Shown here: positions 10,301 to 23,319 of the stretch, piece by piece
How positions within the stretch are numbered: position 1 is the stretch's first letter
How the letters are laid out: each line of letters begins with the position of its first letter
Notes under the pieces: generated by a model
Seen by the model: the letters and a program-made list of their open reading frames with translations, nothing else
The model's database searches: none
What the model was told of the DNA's origin: nothing
DNA from: Phoenix dactylifera
Taxonomy: Eukaryota > Streptophyta > Magnoliopsida > Arecales > Arecaceae
Reading direction: 5' to 3'
Length of the DNA: 64,000 bases
Assembly (NCBI RefSeq): GCF_009389715.1
Contig: NC_052404.1
Location: forward strand, 10,114,480-10,178,479
Position numbers and translations under genes: made by a program

Positions 10301-13300
10301 TAAAGGCTGAATGTTATTTGTTCAATAAATGCCTTCTCCTCAGAACTGTTAGTGCCTGCACCACTCTCTCCATGTTTCTGCTTTAATGTGAGCTGATATT
10401 TCTGTTGTATGATATGTTTATAATGCCATATATATATGTATCAACTTTAAAAAGCTGTTATGCAAGTAAAATTTTATGAGCTATATGGTGGTGGGAGTTG
10501 AGTTTGGTTAATCTTCATCTCATGCCTGATCTTCTCTGGGTTCTATGGAATTTTAATTTAAATTGATTACATAACTAACTTGAGGCATTCAAATACTTGT
10601 TTCTCAGTGGTGATTGAGAATCTAACTTTTTTTTAATTGTTGATATTTTGCAGCAGGCATAGAGGAGAAGCCTTGCAGCAAGGTAGTGAATGGTGATAAT
10701 GATACAAGTCATTATGGGGTTTCACCTGAGGAATTCTCAAATAAGTTAGGTCATATGGAGGGTAATCCTATTAACATGCTGACAACCCTGCTTGCTGATT
10801 TGTGGCAACCTGATGATGCTTTTGCTGGGGATTGCACTTTCTCAAGACAAACTGCTATGAATAAGTTGCTGTTATTAAAAGAAGATATTTCTAAGGAATT
10901 GGAGAAAACTGAATGGGAAATTGATTTGTTTGAAAATGAGCTCAAGTCCCTCAATACTGATCCAGAAAATGATCCTCGTCAAAGTTCTGTTACATCGCCA
11001 GCTAATATTGCACCAGAACTTTGTATAGCATCATCTAATGTTGCATCAAAAGATTCTAATCCTTCAAAGGATCATGAATTTACTTCCTCAGCAGTAACAT
11101 TAGTAGAGAATGATGCCCTACCTACCATTGCCTTAAATGAACATGATGCTGAACTTAAAGGTGTAGATGTGGATAGCCTACAGGCTGTGTTATCGAGATT
11201 TAACAATTCAGCATCCTCCAGAAAGGGAGTTTGTGATCATGAGACTGAAAAATTGGCTGAATGCTCCAAGATTGTTGAGAATGACAGGTTCAAGGTCCCA
11301 GAAATCCAACATTTTGTATTATCAGATGATGTGGAAAGAACTGCAACTGTATGCGATCTTGGAGATGGGAGTCGTGGAGAGGCAGGAAGTAGCAATGATA
11401 ATGGTAACTCTGAAGCAAGCTTACATGGAAAGACAGACTGTAATTTAATAACCTTAATTATGGCTTCTAACAGGGATGCTGCAAAAAAAGCTTCACAGGT
11501 ATTTCATAAGGCATGGCCGACTAGTCCACCTCAGTTAGATGTTTGGGGATCAGATAAACTTTTGTCGCACAGGCAAAATGATCACAGAATCAAAGAAAAG
11601 CTTGCTATTCACAAGCGCTTGCTGAAATTCAAAGAGCGTGTTCTTACTCTTAAATTCAGGGCGCTCCACCATTTGTGGAAGGAGGATCTGCGATTGCTTT
11701 CTATAAGAAAACTTCGTACAAAGTCAAGTAGGCGTTTTGAATTAAGTAGTCGTGCATCACAGGGTGGTTCTCAAAAGCAACGTTGTTCTATCCGATCCCG
11801 TTTTGCATTGCCTGGTCAGTCTTCAATTTCACCTCATGCTTTTCAGATATTGAGATCTTTTTCATAAATAAATTTTTGATGCCATGTACTTGTGAACGTA
11901 GCATGCTTCTAAAATGGAAATTTTTTTATCACCAAGCATAGCTAAAATAATATGGTAATGAAGTGCTTCTGCACGTGCACAAACATTGCTTTGAAAATAT
12001 ATAATAACAGTTCCAAGCAATAGCATGAGTATAATTTCACTTCCTTATTTGCAATTGCATCCTTGCAATAATGTGCCATTGTTCTTTATTTAAAACCGTT
12101 GAAGTACCTTGATGATTGGCTCTTTCATCAGTTTTCACTTGAGCAAGATTTAGAGGTTGTTATATGCTAATTGTTGTTCATTATGTTAGGGTGCGACTAT
12201 TTATATTTTTATGTATCTTACTGTCTATAAATGGATTTTAGGTCTCCAATTGCCATCGTGCAATAGACACTCTCTTGTTATAGCATGTGGTACATCAAGG
12301 ACATGAGCTAGCTCTTTAGCAAAGCGATTCAGTCATTAAAATTGCTTGAGTGGATAGTTCTTTTTAGTATTTTTTTTTTGTAAATCAAATTTTGATGGTC
12401 AAGGATCCTCTTGGAGTATGGCTTTTATCTGATCAGTTGGTTACTGAACTTCCTGATGAGATTTAGAGCTGCTGCCTAATTTTGTGGGTTATTATTAAGC
12501 GGAAGTTCTTCTATATATAGTCGTCGTTGAAAAAAGGTAATGTTTTAAGTTGCACATGGTATGTAGGCTGTTCAATGAACATCTGAAACTGGATAAGTCT
12601 GAAATTTATTTTGCTATACAAAGTAATGAGTAACTGATAGCAATAACATGCTTTTGGTTACCAAGGATCAAAGGAAGTCTTGAGAAGAACTTTATAAGGG
12701 TTAGAAAAGAAGAAAATATGTGACTTAAGCTTCTGCGTAAAACACATTAAATTTGAGAATGTATTAAAAACTTGTGCTGATCTCAAGTACTGGAGACGAA
12801 GTTTGCATGGAAGTCTGCTTAGTAGAGACCTGTCTTGCATCAAGGCACAAGTTAGAATAACTGGGTATTTTCCAAACACGTGAATAGGCAGATGTTCCTT
12901 CGATATTTTTTTTTAATGATTTCAAGGTATATATTCATAAATTTTGCTCAAGAATTTTTTTAATCACTAATTGTTATATTGTGGACGCAGACTCTGATCA
13001 TACATTTACTGCACCAGCAATTTTACATTTTATGATGCAATCGGAAACTTCTCTAAAGTTCATATCACTGCTTTCACATTTCCAGTGTCACGAGTTATAA
13101 GTTTTGTAGTCCATAGTGTGTTGCAAAGTTTTGTGAAAGTTGCTGATAAATTACGTTTTAGAAGGAATATACTAGATTAGAAGGAATACACTAGAATTTT
13201 TCACATTCCTGTTTATCATTTTGTCAAAAATATTTACTGATAAATTCTTTAAAAAAACCTCCTGATAGGTATTTCCATGGTTGTTTTATTCTTTTAGTTT

Positions 13301-16300
13301 GTCCCCTCTGATTTTGACAATAGTGTATGGGTGTTGCTCGAATGACTAGCAATCATGCGTTATGAGTGGATAATTTGTTAAGCAATTATATCCTAGAGTG
13401 TTATTTTAGTGTGCTTGCGTTATAAAGTGTGCTGTGAAGTAAATTTTTTTTGTGGCATTTGGTCAGTTTTTTGTATATTTTCTAGGTGGACGTTTGCATT
13501 CCATATGTTCATTGCTAATGAGTTGATGGTTGTCATTGCATGTGAGAGATCGGAAAATATTAGTGCACAGTGTTTACCTTATTTCTGGACATTGTCTTGT
13601 CATAGAGTTTACTTATGTGGGTTGGAGGCTGGCAACCTGACAGGTAAGTTTAGTCACAAGAGAGTTTTATGTTCTAGCTTCTTGCATAAAACACACTTTT
13701 GTGCACTATTCTCTGTCTATTTTATATGCACTGCTATATTTTAATTCCATATAGTTTATAAACTTTTTTACATTAATTAGTGTGTCTGGGCTCTACTTCA
13801 GCAGCTGCTGTTTGAAATGATATAGGCCAAATTCTCTCTGCAATGCACTTATGATAGACAGTAAAGATGGATGTGTGAAAAGTTGTATTTTCATTGTTAT
13901 AGTGTACAAATATGTTTCATGGTTGTTGTGTAAAACTATCTGAGACTGCTGATGACCATATGCAATAGGATGTTCTTATTGCTATTATAATTGTAATGCC
14001 CGCCATCGTCCAACTTGGCTTGGGGATAGAGATATCGGCTGAAACTTCAGACATTGCTGTAGACTAAAGCACCTATAAATAAGATGCTGTATATGTAGCT
14101 GAAAGTGATAAATAGGCTAGCGCTATACATAAAATATTATACTCCTGAAGTATGATGAGTTTAATGTGGTAAGGTGGAATCTTCATATCAGATAATTATA
14201 TACTTCTGGAAATTTGGAGACAGCATAAAGTGATGTAAACTACTCATCTTGATCTGCTTTAGGACTTGTGGTCGGTGTTTTTCTTGTCCTCTCTCTAAAT
14301 TATTTCAAGGATGATTCACATGTACAAGAGTGTTTATGCATTTGCTTAGATTTTCATATTAATGTCTTTGTGGTCACAGTTTTTTTAATAAGTTTCATTG
14401 TGTAACAACATTATTTGGTGATTTCTTGATTGTCATGATGTTATCCATGTTGAATTGCTGTGTTGTTTTCGTGCTTTTTGTTGTACGCCATCTCCATATG
14501 ATTTTACTGAGTGTCGAGATTGTTGTTATGAATTATCTTTTATTTTGTCAAATTCTGCAACACTTTGTTGTTTTATCTTTTCCTGTCATCTGAAGTTTTA
14601 ATTTTTTTCTCCCTGCAGCAGGTAATTTAACTCTCGTTCCAACCACAGAAATAGTAGAATTTACAAGCAAGTTGCTGTCAGATTCCCAAATCAAGCTTTA
14701 CAGGAATAATCTGAAGATGCCATCTCTAATTTTGGATGAGAAGGAGAGGAAGCAAACAAAGTTTAAAACACATAATGGATTAATAGAAGATCCAAATTCC
14801 TTTGAGAAGGAAAGAGCGATGATAAACCCATGGACGCAAGGAGAAAAAGAAGTCTTCATGGAGATGCTTGCCACATTTGGTAAAGATTTTACAAAGATTT
14901 CTTCTTTTCTTAACCACAAAACAACAGCAGACTGCATTGAGTTTTATTACAAGAACCATAAGTCTGAAAGTTTCAGAGAAGTTAAGAAACGGCTAAATCT
15001 TAAAAAGCAGTGGCAACGCTTACCCACCAGCAGTTATCTTGGAACATCAGGAAAGAAGTGGAATCGCGAGGTAAATGCTGCTTCGCTAGATATGTTGGGG
15101 GCTGCGTCAGTGGTAGCCGCACACAGCAATGGTAATGTAATGAGCCAACAAAGGTATGCTGGACATGGAGCCCATCATGGCTTGAAAGTGTCTTGTGGGA
15201 GTTATGGATCATTGGACAAGGTTAGATGTGTTGAAATACCGGGGCATGAGAGAGAAACTGTAGCTGCTGATGTCTTGGCGGGCATATGTGGTGCTCTAGA
15301 GGCAATGAGCTCTTGTGTTACCAGTGCTGTTGACCCTGTTGAGAAGATGAACTACACGGCAAAGGAGCGGCCCTTGACTCCAGAAGTTACTCAGAACTTT
15401 GATGAGGACGACACTTGTTCGGATGAAGGCTGTGGTGAATTGGACTCAGGTGATTGGACTGATGAGGAGAAGTCCATGTTTATTCGAGCTTTGAGCATGT
15501 ATGGCAAAGATTTTGCCATGATCTCACGGTGTGTGGGGACAAGATCGAGGGAGCAGTGCAAGATCTTCTTTAGCAAAGCTAGAAAATGCCTTGGTCTGGA
15601 TGTGATCTATCAAGGAACTGGCAATGGGGGAATGCCAATGAATGATACAAATGGAGGAAGGAGTGATACTGATGATGCTTATGCTGCTGAGATGGATTCA
15701 GCAATTTGCAGTACACAGTCTTGTTCCAAAATGGATACTGATGTATCTCAGTCTGTGGCCAACATTAGCAGTGAAGGGTTTGTTCATGCAGCAAGCACCC
15801 CCCTGCAGGCTGAAACTGATAAATCAAGTGAACAGGATGTGGTGGGAGGAATAAATTTGGAGGAAGATGAAGGGAAGGTTGATAAGCAGGCATCTGTTCT
15901 TCATGATAATAAGCTGGCGAGTGAAGTGGGCAATCCTCAAGCTATGCAGGATGCTGATGCTGCATTAAGATGTAATGCATCTGTACAGCATGAAGCTGTA
16001 GTGAGTGTTGATGCAGAAATGAAGATGGAGGGAAGGAGTCCTATTGTTTCACCAGTTGAACCTTTCTTGATGGTATGTATGGAAGTTGAGTCCAAATCAC
16101 ACGTTGATGATGTGGTCGAGCAAAAAGATACTGGAGGATCGGCTGATGTGTCGAAAAAGGAAGTGGATGTTTCATTACTGGTGCCTGAGACTGGGTCAAG
16201 GAATAGACAGCAGTCGGTAGACTTAGGTGCAACTAACAGTGGCACAATTTGCTCTGTAAGTGATTCCGAGGCAGATGCAAATGCTTTGCACCCAGGAAGT

Positions 16301-17593
16301 AAAGATGATGTTTGCCCCAGATCGACATTTGCCCCCATCTACCACCATCAGATACAACTGGATTTACTCCCATGTCTACAGAATAAACCTCAGGGCTTCT
16401 CATTGAAGCAGGAGAATCCCCATTCTGTACCATTGAACTCATTGTTGCCTGATCCATCTTCTGCTTGCTTTGAGGGCCCCCGTCTTGTAGCTTCCCAGGC
16501 TACTTCGAATTTTGAGGAGCAGGGGAACAAGCGACATCAGAATCCTGTAGCCAGAGAGCTGTACCAGGTTGATCAGCCCTTGCATATGATGAGAAATCCA
16601 TCACTGAATCAGGTCGATCAGCCCTTGCATATTCTCAGAGGTTATCCGCTGCAGGTGTTAAATCCTGTCGAGAAAGAAGCAGATCCTCTGATCGGCGAGA
16701 ATGCAGTTTTCATGGAAAGCCACCCCAAGAGAAATGGGGTTTCCCAATCGAATCAGTTCTTTACATCAGAGATGTATGGCGACCATTGCAATGGTTCAAA
16801 CCTTTCCCATTTGACGCCAGGGGTACTATTTCCCCCAAGGAATGAGGCCCAACCAGAAGCTCAGCTAAAACATTGCTCTCAGAATTCTTGCTCTGAGCCT
16901 GAGGAGCAGGCACACCCAACTGGGGATGTCAAACTGTTTGGGAAAATTATCTGCCATCCGTCGTCCTCACAAAAATCGAATTCTTCTTCACATGACTGCA
17001 ACAGCAAGCCCTCCTCGCCGAAAATGAACAGGTCTTCGAATTTGAAATCATCAAATGGTGGAAGAGCTGGTGCACTGTTTGCATCTAGGCCTGGAAGTAG
17101 TGGCCACGGGGGTCTGGGGGAACTGCCGCTAAGAAGTTATGGCTTCTGGGATGGGAATAGAATACAGGCTGGGTTCTCATCCTTGCCAGACTCTGCTGTT
17201 ATGCTGGCAAAATATCAAGGATCACTGGCAGGAATGTCATTTTACTCAGCCAAAGAGAGTGTTCCCAGCCGCAATAGGATTTTGACGGACTATCAGCAGT
17301 CTTATATGCAGCACCTGTCATCGGACGAGAAGCGGCTTCAGAGCTTCTGTGAGCTGCAGAAGAGGAATGGGATTGAGACGGTTTCAGGGTTCCAGCAGCA
17401 AGGGAGGGTTGCAAGGTTAGGATCCAACATGGTGGGGGGAGGAATACTCGGCAGCGGCAGCGGCGGTGGTGGCGGCAGTGGTGGTGGAGGGGTGTCAGAT
17501 CCTGTGGCTGCCTTAAAAATGCATTATGCCGCAAGGGCCAAGGTGCTTAGCGGTGAATTAGAGTCATGGAGGGGAGATATTGGTGGGAGATAG
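7326..17593 (+). CDS. PWR: POWERDRESS-like SANT-domain transcriptional corepressor
   Basis: This is the plant nuclear corepressor of the NCoR/SMRT-like class. In Arabidopsis, POWERDRESS partners the histone deacetylase HDA9 and affects flowering, floral determinacy and senescence. I place exons at 7326-7506, 7624-8373, 10657-11814 and 14619-17593, giving 1,687 residues, close to the roughly 1,650 usual for the family. Evidence is the N-terminal MPPEPVPWDRKDF signature, an LGWGQGLAKYEKQK motif in exon 2, a coiled coil at about 380-410, and two SANT domains at about 766-814 (NPWTQGEKE) and 973-1022 (DWTDEEKS). The C-terminal part has a polyglycine stretch and ends in ALKMHYAARAK. Phases agree at every join (1, 1, 1). 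Intron 2 (8374-10656) has a GC donor in the strong AG/GCAAG context; introns 1 and 3 are GT-AG. The start at 7326 is preferred over an upstream in-frame GTG because it begins the conserved signature. A short repeat of QVDQPLH occurs twice near 16570-16630. Confidence 0.92.
9040..9420. mobile_element. Possible MITE inside intron 2 of the SANT gene
   Basis: Mirrored words such as ATAACAGCCATT and AATAATGGTATTATAACC occur at both ends of an AT-rich block, with a long T run near 9270. This suggests an old inverted-repeat element. No clean terminal repeat or target duplication can be fixed. Confidence 0.3.
9471..9566. repeat. 48-bp tandem duplication in intron 2
   Basis: The unit starting CCTTTTTGCAAGCATGG begins at 9471 and again at 9519. 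The two copies differ at only a few positions, which points to a fairly recent local duplication. It lies inside the long intron and should not affect the protein. Confidence 0.85.
11815..14618 (+). other. Intron 3 of the SANT corepressor gene
   Basis: This is a long GT-AG intron (CTG/GTCAGT donor, CCCTGCAG acceptor). I see no conserved exon or element in it. A 111-codon open frame at 13409-13744 is cysteine- and phenylalanine-rich and looks random. Confidence 0.7.
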
Positions 17594-18140
17594 TATACGC
17601 TTATTTGAATAGGAAAATAGGGGTGGGTGATTGCTGGCAGTAGAAAGGGTCGCCGAGAAAATGGTGGTTTCGGAAGGAGGCGTGGTCTTGACGCCCTACT
17701 GTATCATATTTACTTTTTGTAACTTGAATGAAATCAAACAGGGGGGAGTGAATGGCTTTCCTGTTCATATTCTCTAGTCTTTCATGTAGTTGCCTTCCAT
17801 TCTTTTGACTTCCCTCTGGGTGCCCGGGATTTTAGTTCAGATGGGCCTTTCTTACTTCATCATTTTGTCTTAATATCCTTTATCATTCGTGCCTGTTGTA
17901 TTGCAGAGTTTGTCCTCCTTTTGCATTTAAACTGTGGTTAACGAATCATTCGTGCGTGCATATAGGCAATTATCCTTTACGTCCATTTAACAAGCTTTAT
18001 CAGTCTTCAGTTGTTGTTTATAGAGGATCCTTTACGTCCATGGTGTTAACAAGCTTCATCAGTCTTCAGTTGTGGTTTATGGCAAGACTGAAAAATCTTT
18101 TTCATTGACAAGGAAGGCATGAAATCATGTGATTGGCTTT
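17594..18140 (+). other. 3' UTR and 3' flank of the SANT gene, with a diverged tandem repeat
   Basis: The 3' UTR probably extends to about 17730, where AATGAAAT-type words occur. At 17973-18085 a segment of about 55-59 bp (TCCTTTACGTCCA ... CAGTCTTCAGTTG) is present twice in tandem with small length differences. Confidence 0.5.
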
Positions 18141-18620
18141 TTATTAGGGTTGAAATTAGATTAAATGCAGTTCAGATATTAGTATATTTATATTAATATT
18201 TATTTTATTTGATGAGTACATATATGGATTCGGGTGTTGGTTGGATGTAAAATTTTGTATTTATATTTAATTTAAATAAATAGAGATATAAATTGGATGC
18301 CAAATATGGATACAAACTTGAATATAAATTGAATAATTAAATTTTATAATTATAAAATTAAAAATATTATTAAGTGGATGATATGGTTGTTTATTTTTTT
18401 TAAAAAAATTTATGAGTATTATATAAAATTAAATAAAATTATAAATAGAATCAGATATGAATTGGATAGTTGTTTATTCATATTCATATATATATATTTT
18501 TTTTTTGACAAATACAGATGCTTAAATTTTTTTTCATGTTCGGATAGATTTGGATATGAAAACGGTTTCAAACGGATATTATCTGATCTATTTTTATTTT
18601 TATTTTTTATCCTTTCTATT
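18141..18620. repeat. AT-rich repeat remnant with GGATATGAAT-type words
   Basis: This is very AT-rich DNA with recurrent ATTGGAT, GGATATGAA and ATGGATAC words on both strands. It resembles decayed non-autonomous hAT-type repeats common in monocots. Ends and target duplication cannot be defined. Confidence 0.3.
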
Positions 18621-19240
18621 AACTTATTCTGGTAGGTTTTTGTGATGCGGAGTTATGCGCATGCTTGTTGCAGATGCTTGTTGCAGAGGATATGTGTAAT
18701 ATTTGTTGGTGATATAAGATCAATTGTCGCATATTTTTCTTTCAAAGTTCACCTTGATAAATTATTTGGATTAACAGCATTTTATTTTATTTTATTTTTC
18801 TGGCATGCATATTTTTTAATGATGTTCATAGATAAGTCTGCATGGGTCGGGCTATTTGACTTAACTGCGAGACGTGGGTTTTGGTTGCTCTGTTGGCTGG
18901 TTAAAGAAAATAACGAGCTAAAATTTCACCGGAGTGGCTCAGGTTCGAAACGCTTGGGCGTTTATTAAATGCAGAGTCCGGATGCCTTCCGTTTGATTTG
19001 CTTGGTGGAGTCATCATCTGATCTGTTGGTATTTAGATGGTGCTGGTATGACGTACTCACACAATATATAAAAGGGGCTGTCATGTTGGTGGGATTTTCC
19101 CATGGATGGGGAGGATATTGAGTAAAACTTATCTGCCCGTATAGGCCTTTCGAGGCCCGGATTTTGTCCTGCGGAACTGATGTGCTGAGCCCTTATGAGG
19201 CTGTAGCTGGTAGCTAGCTAAAAAAAAAAGGTGAGGAAGA
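18621..19240. other. Intergenic DNA and distal promoter of the next gene
   Basis: No gene is seen. A TATATAAAA word lies at about 19065-19073, roughly 170 bases before the telo-box of the downstream gene. It may or may not be the functional TATA element. Confidence 0.4.
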
Positions 19241-19259
19241 ACCCAACCCTAACCCTAGG
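19241..19259 (+). promoter_or_regulatory. Telo-box (tandem AACCCTA)
   Basis: The word AACCCTAACCCTAGG is a tandem telo-box. In plants this element is concentrated near transcription starts of ribosomal-protein and other translation genes. It lies shortly before a CT-rich leader, which carries a candidate 5' UTR intron at 19404-19685 (GTAAG donor, TTATAG acceptor). Confidence 0.7.
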
Positions 19260-19792
19260 TTTCGAGACAAAGTCTCATATTGTTCATCGAGCGCTATCAG
19301 CTACGACGAACATTTCCACTCTCTCGTCCTTGCCTTCTTTCTTCCCCGGCTCCGGCGAGCGGCCAAAACTTACCTCTCTCTCTCTCTCTTCCCCCACGTC
19401 TGTGTAAGTCTATTAAATTCATGATTTAGTTTCATTCTTGGGTATGGTATTTGATTATCCTGAACATCCTTATAACGTTACTTCTTGGTCCGCATAGGAA
19501 AATTCCCGTACAACACCGTTGGCTCCTTTGATTTAATTTGCCATCGATATGCGAAGTAATCTTTGCAATGTGTGCTTTATATTTTTGAGAGTTCATTCCG
19601 ATAATCTAAATTTGGATATCTAATCCGTTCTCAGCAATCTGTTCTCTATTGTTTCAATGCCTTATTGCTTGCGTTTTTGTTATAGATGTGACAAATGTTT
19701 CCGTGTCAGATTTCCTGCTGCTGTTTTGGTAAACCTAAAGCCAGCCGAAGTTCGGTCCGCACTGTATAAATAGCTGAAAGAAAGAAAGAAAG

Positions 19793-22700
19793 ATGGCTCT
19801 AGCCGGAGTTTTGCGGAACAGCATTCGCCCCTTGTCAGTTCGATGTTTTCTGCGGCTTTCGCCTTTCCCTGTTGCTCGTGCCAGTGGAGCTCGCCCAACA
19901 TTTTTCTCTGATGTGCACCGGGGCTTGTCTTTGGAAAGATTCTTTTCGACTTCTACAGCAGGTGCAGTCTTTAGCAGCTTGACTGATAATCGGTCCCCGA
20001 AGAGAAGGCCGGGAACCAAGCCTCGACGGAAACGAAGCAGCCTCAGACCTCCAGGTCTGGATTTAAATCCTCTCACCTGTTTAATTTCCTTCTGTCTTAA
20101 TCTGTGCCTTAGCCTTCTTTGCCAGGACCATGATCTTTTGCTTAATGTAAGTTGGTAGCCAAGTTTGTTAATAGGCTGATACCATGTCAGAGTTTGTTGG
20201 TAGGCCGTCGCAAATGTGGGAGGATGAATGTTCTTAACTAATCCAGATATCATACTTTTTAAATATAAGTTGTTCTTTTACCTTTTTCCCATGAGTCTGG
20301 ATCTAATGTCTGCATAATCTTAAGAAGCATATTTGAGGCATATTATTTTGTTTTGTAAAATTTAATAATTTTGAATTTTTTTTTGACAGTTGGATGGAGT
20401 CAGGTTTGACGGAAACTGAATACAAAAAAAAATTCATTGGATGTTTATATAGGAAGAAACTGCATTTGGTGACCATGATTCGTATGATGACTGGTTTCTT
20501 TAATTTGATGCTGCTTGATCACCAAACCATGCTACTTGTTTTGTTTTTTGTAGTATCAGAAAAATATGAGACTAAAAATATTTGAAGCCTATTCTAGATA
20601 TGGCGGTTCCAAATCATACAGTTCGATGTGGTCGACACTCTGACAATTTTGTTTTGATCTCTAGTCTTCTTTTGACAACGTAATTTAATTTACAAGCACC
20701 AGAAGGCACTCATTTGCAGAGGTTCAACCTGAAAATATAATGAAAGATGAAAGAGTTCAGATAGCTGGGATACGGTTATTTATTATTTATTATTATTGTT
20801 GTTATCATCTGATTACCTCCTTATGTATATCCTGAAAATGCTGATACTTACCACAACTTTGTTCGTCGTTGTTTGAGGCACTCTGAAAGCGAGCTATCGT
20901 TTTTTTCTTTATCTTGAGGTGCTTTGTGCTCTACAGAGCATCTGGTATGATGACATCTGGGTTAAATCATTGGTATGCTTGATACCAGTTGTCCTGAGGG
21001 ACAAAGTACTTCTTTTTTATCATTATTCTAGGTTCATAGATTTAAGTCTCACACTCCTTCCTCTTTTTTTTCTTCTTGAGTTTAGAAGAATCAATACCTT
21101 CAGCATATCTCACGTACCTGCATATTATCAATAATTTAATTACATGTTCCAGAAGTCTCTTGTTGTGTTTCTTTCAAGGGCTGGTTAGGCATATGGTTAC
21201 AATTACTTGAACTGGGAACGGAGGTTATTTTTCAGGTCTAGCCTGGTAAAAGTCTTTTCTGAATGTGGGAAAGTCTTCCTTTTCCCTATTATCATCATTG
21301 GGAAATTTCTATAATTTGCATTCACGTTTTTAGTCATCACTGGTTTCCACTAAATCATAACTCTTATAACTGGTTTTATTACCATATGTTACATGCTATC
21401 CTTTTAGACTCTAAAAATTTGTTTATTTTCTGTTTCTGCATATATATACTAACGCTGGGATGAAAATTGCAGGCCCTTATGCTTGGGTTCAGTATGTTCC
21501 TGGAGAACCAATACCTAGAAGTCGACCCAATGAAGGAAGTGTTCAGGGAAGGAAGCGAAAGAAGCGCATCAAGCAAATGAAGGCATTTATATTGGTACAT
21601 TTCCAAATAATTTCATTTTGTGGATTTTATTCTTTTGTGACAGGGAGTAGTATTTATTTATATTCCATTATTGATTGATTATTGTTGATTATATCATCAC
21701 CTTGTCTACCACAATGCCATCGATTATCATTTTCCATTAGGATTAAAATTAGTTATGCTTTCGAACACATGCAATTGCTGCTAAACAAATTTCTGCTTTA
21801 AACCGTCTCGGCAGTTCTTGTATCTGGTTGATGTTCCATCTGCCAGGCTTTGTTCATTTTATGCATTGTGGTCTCGTTTTGAATGCATATCCTTTCATAG
21901 TTGCATATCCTGTTGAGTTTTGAATGCCGACATGCACATGATGACGTCTCTTCTGAATCTATCTTGTAAAATCATGATGATCTTATTTATACTTTTGTTT
22001 TATTCAAAGTATCAGGTTATTGAAGATTGCTAATATTTTATTTTCTTACAAAATATGGTATATCCATATTTTGTTAACTTTGTTACAGATACCTTTAACA
22101 ATTAAATCCTTATATTGTTCATATTCTTAATTTTTTATAAGATATAATTATTATAACTATGTTTTTAAGTGTGTTCTAAGGTTGGCCGGTGGACTTGGTA
22201 AATAATCCATATATTATAACATAGCACAAATTGAATGTGCCAGGTCGATTTTTCTCATATCTGCGAAATTTTAGGAGAATTTTTTGAAAGAAACTTATTG
22301 CTTTGTATACATCATTTTTTTGTTCCCATTTTGATGATGACTTAGATCAGTTCACTAAGTCATTCTTGGATATATCATAGTCATTGGAATATGTGTCAGC
22401 AAAATTTAGGCATCTGTGACAATGAAGAACTCTCCAACCAGAGCACATATACTTTCCTAAACTAGCAAGCAGTCTCTATATGACTGAGGAAAGCAAGGAA
22501 GCATATTTTATAACAATTAAGAAGATAAACTATAAGAGAGTATAGAAGGTGGAAATAATGAAAACGTTTGCATACATTTTTATTTTGATTTTTTGGTAAT
22601 ATTTCTTTGGATGTGTTATTTCTAAACCCAGAGGAATATTCTCCTCAGTAAAATTGGTGTGTGATTGGACTTCTCAGGTGGCATGTAATTGAAGTTTTTG

Positions 22701-23319
22701 TCCAAATGAGATGGTCTGTTTGGGCCATATGACATTAAATATGCTTCTATATTTGATCTTGTTAGTCGCTAACTCATCCAATGTGCTTTATGGGGAATGG
22801 AGTGGACTCTTCATCCGATGCCCTTAGGTGCAGCTACAAATGGGTTACAGTATTTGATAGCCTGAGATTTGCCGACTAATTAGAAACTGTTTTCTTGTTG
22901 AATAAAATGTTGCATTCTGTTGATATAAAGCCCAAGTTTAAAGTCATACTCAGCTTTCTATGAGTAGCTATTGAAAGAGTGATTGCATATGTCAACTGTG
23001 ATTCCTGCATCTCCTTGGCTTTTGAAAGTATACTATTAGATAAATCATTCATGTTTAAATTCTTATCTGCTAGTGTAATGAGGATGATGAACACCATTTC
23101 ATCTAATCTCTTAGCTAATTCGATTGCTTTTTGGTATTTGTGTATGAACAGTCTGAGAAAAAGAAACGCAAAGCTCAGTGGGCAGAGGCTAGGAAGAAGA
23201 GGGACATGAAGAGGATTGAGAGGAAGATGGCTGCAGTGGCAAGGGAAAAAGCTTGGGCTCAAAGGTTGTTAGAATTGCAGCAGCTTGAAGAAGCAAAGAA
23301 GGCAGCAATGGCTGGATAA
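19793..23319 (+). CDS. Small basic, probably mitochondrial protein (possible mitoribosomal)
   Basis: There are three exons: 19793-20054, 21473-21594 and 23152-23319. Phases are consistent, all introns are GT-AG, and the product is 183 residues. The N-terminus (MALAGVLRNSIRPLSVRCFLRL) is rich in Arg, Ser, Leu and Ala with no acidic residue for many positions, as in a mitochondrial presequence. The middle has a PKRRPGTKPRRKR basic stretch. A segment GPYAWVQYVPGEPI starts exon 2, and the C-terminus is a long charged Lys/Arg/Glu helix (KKRKAQWAEARKKR ... LLELQQLEEAKK). I recognise this as a conserved plant protein of unknown function. The telo-box promoter and the basic helical composition fit a mitochondrial ribosome component, but that is inference. 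The ATG is the first in the spliced leader and begins the presequence. Confidence 0.8.

Noticed and set aside
18920-18965. A GGTTCGAAAC word resembling a tRNA T-arm
   Set aside because: No cloverleaf can be drawn around it and the acceptor stem is missing. No tRNA gene is supported anywhere in the window.
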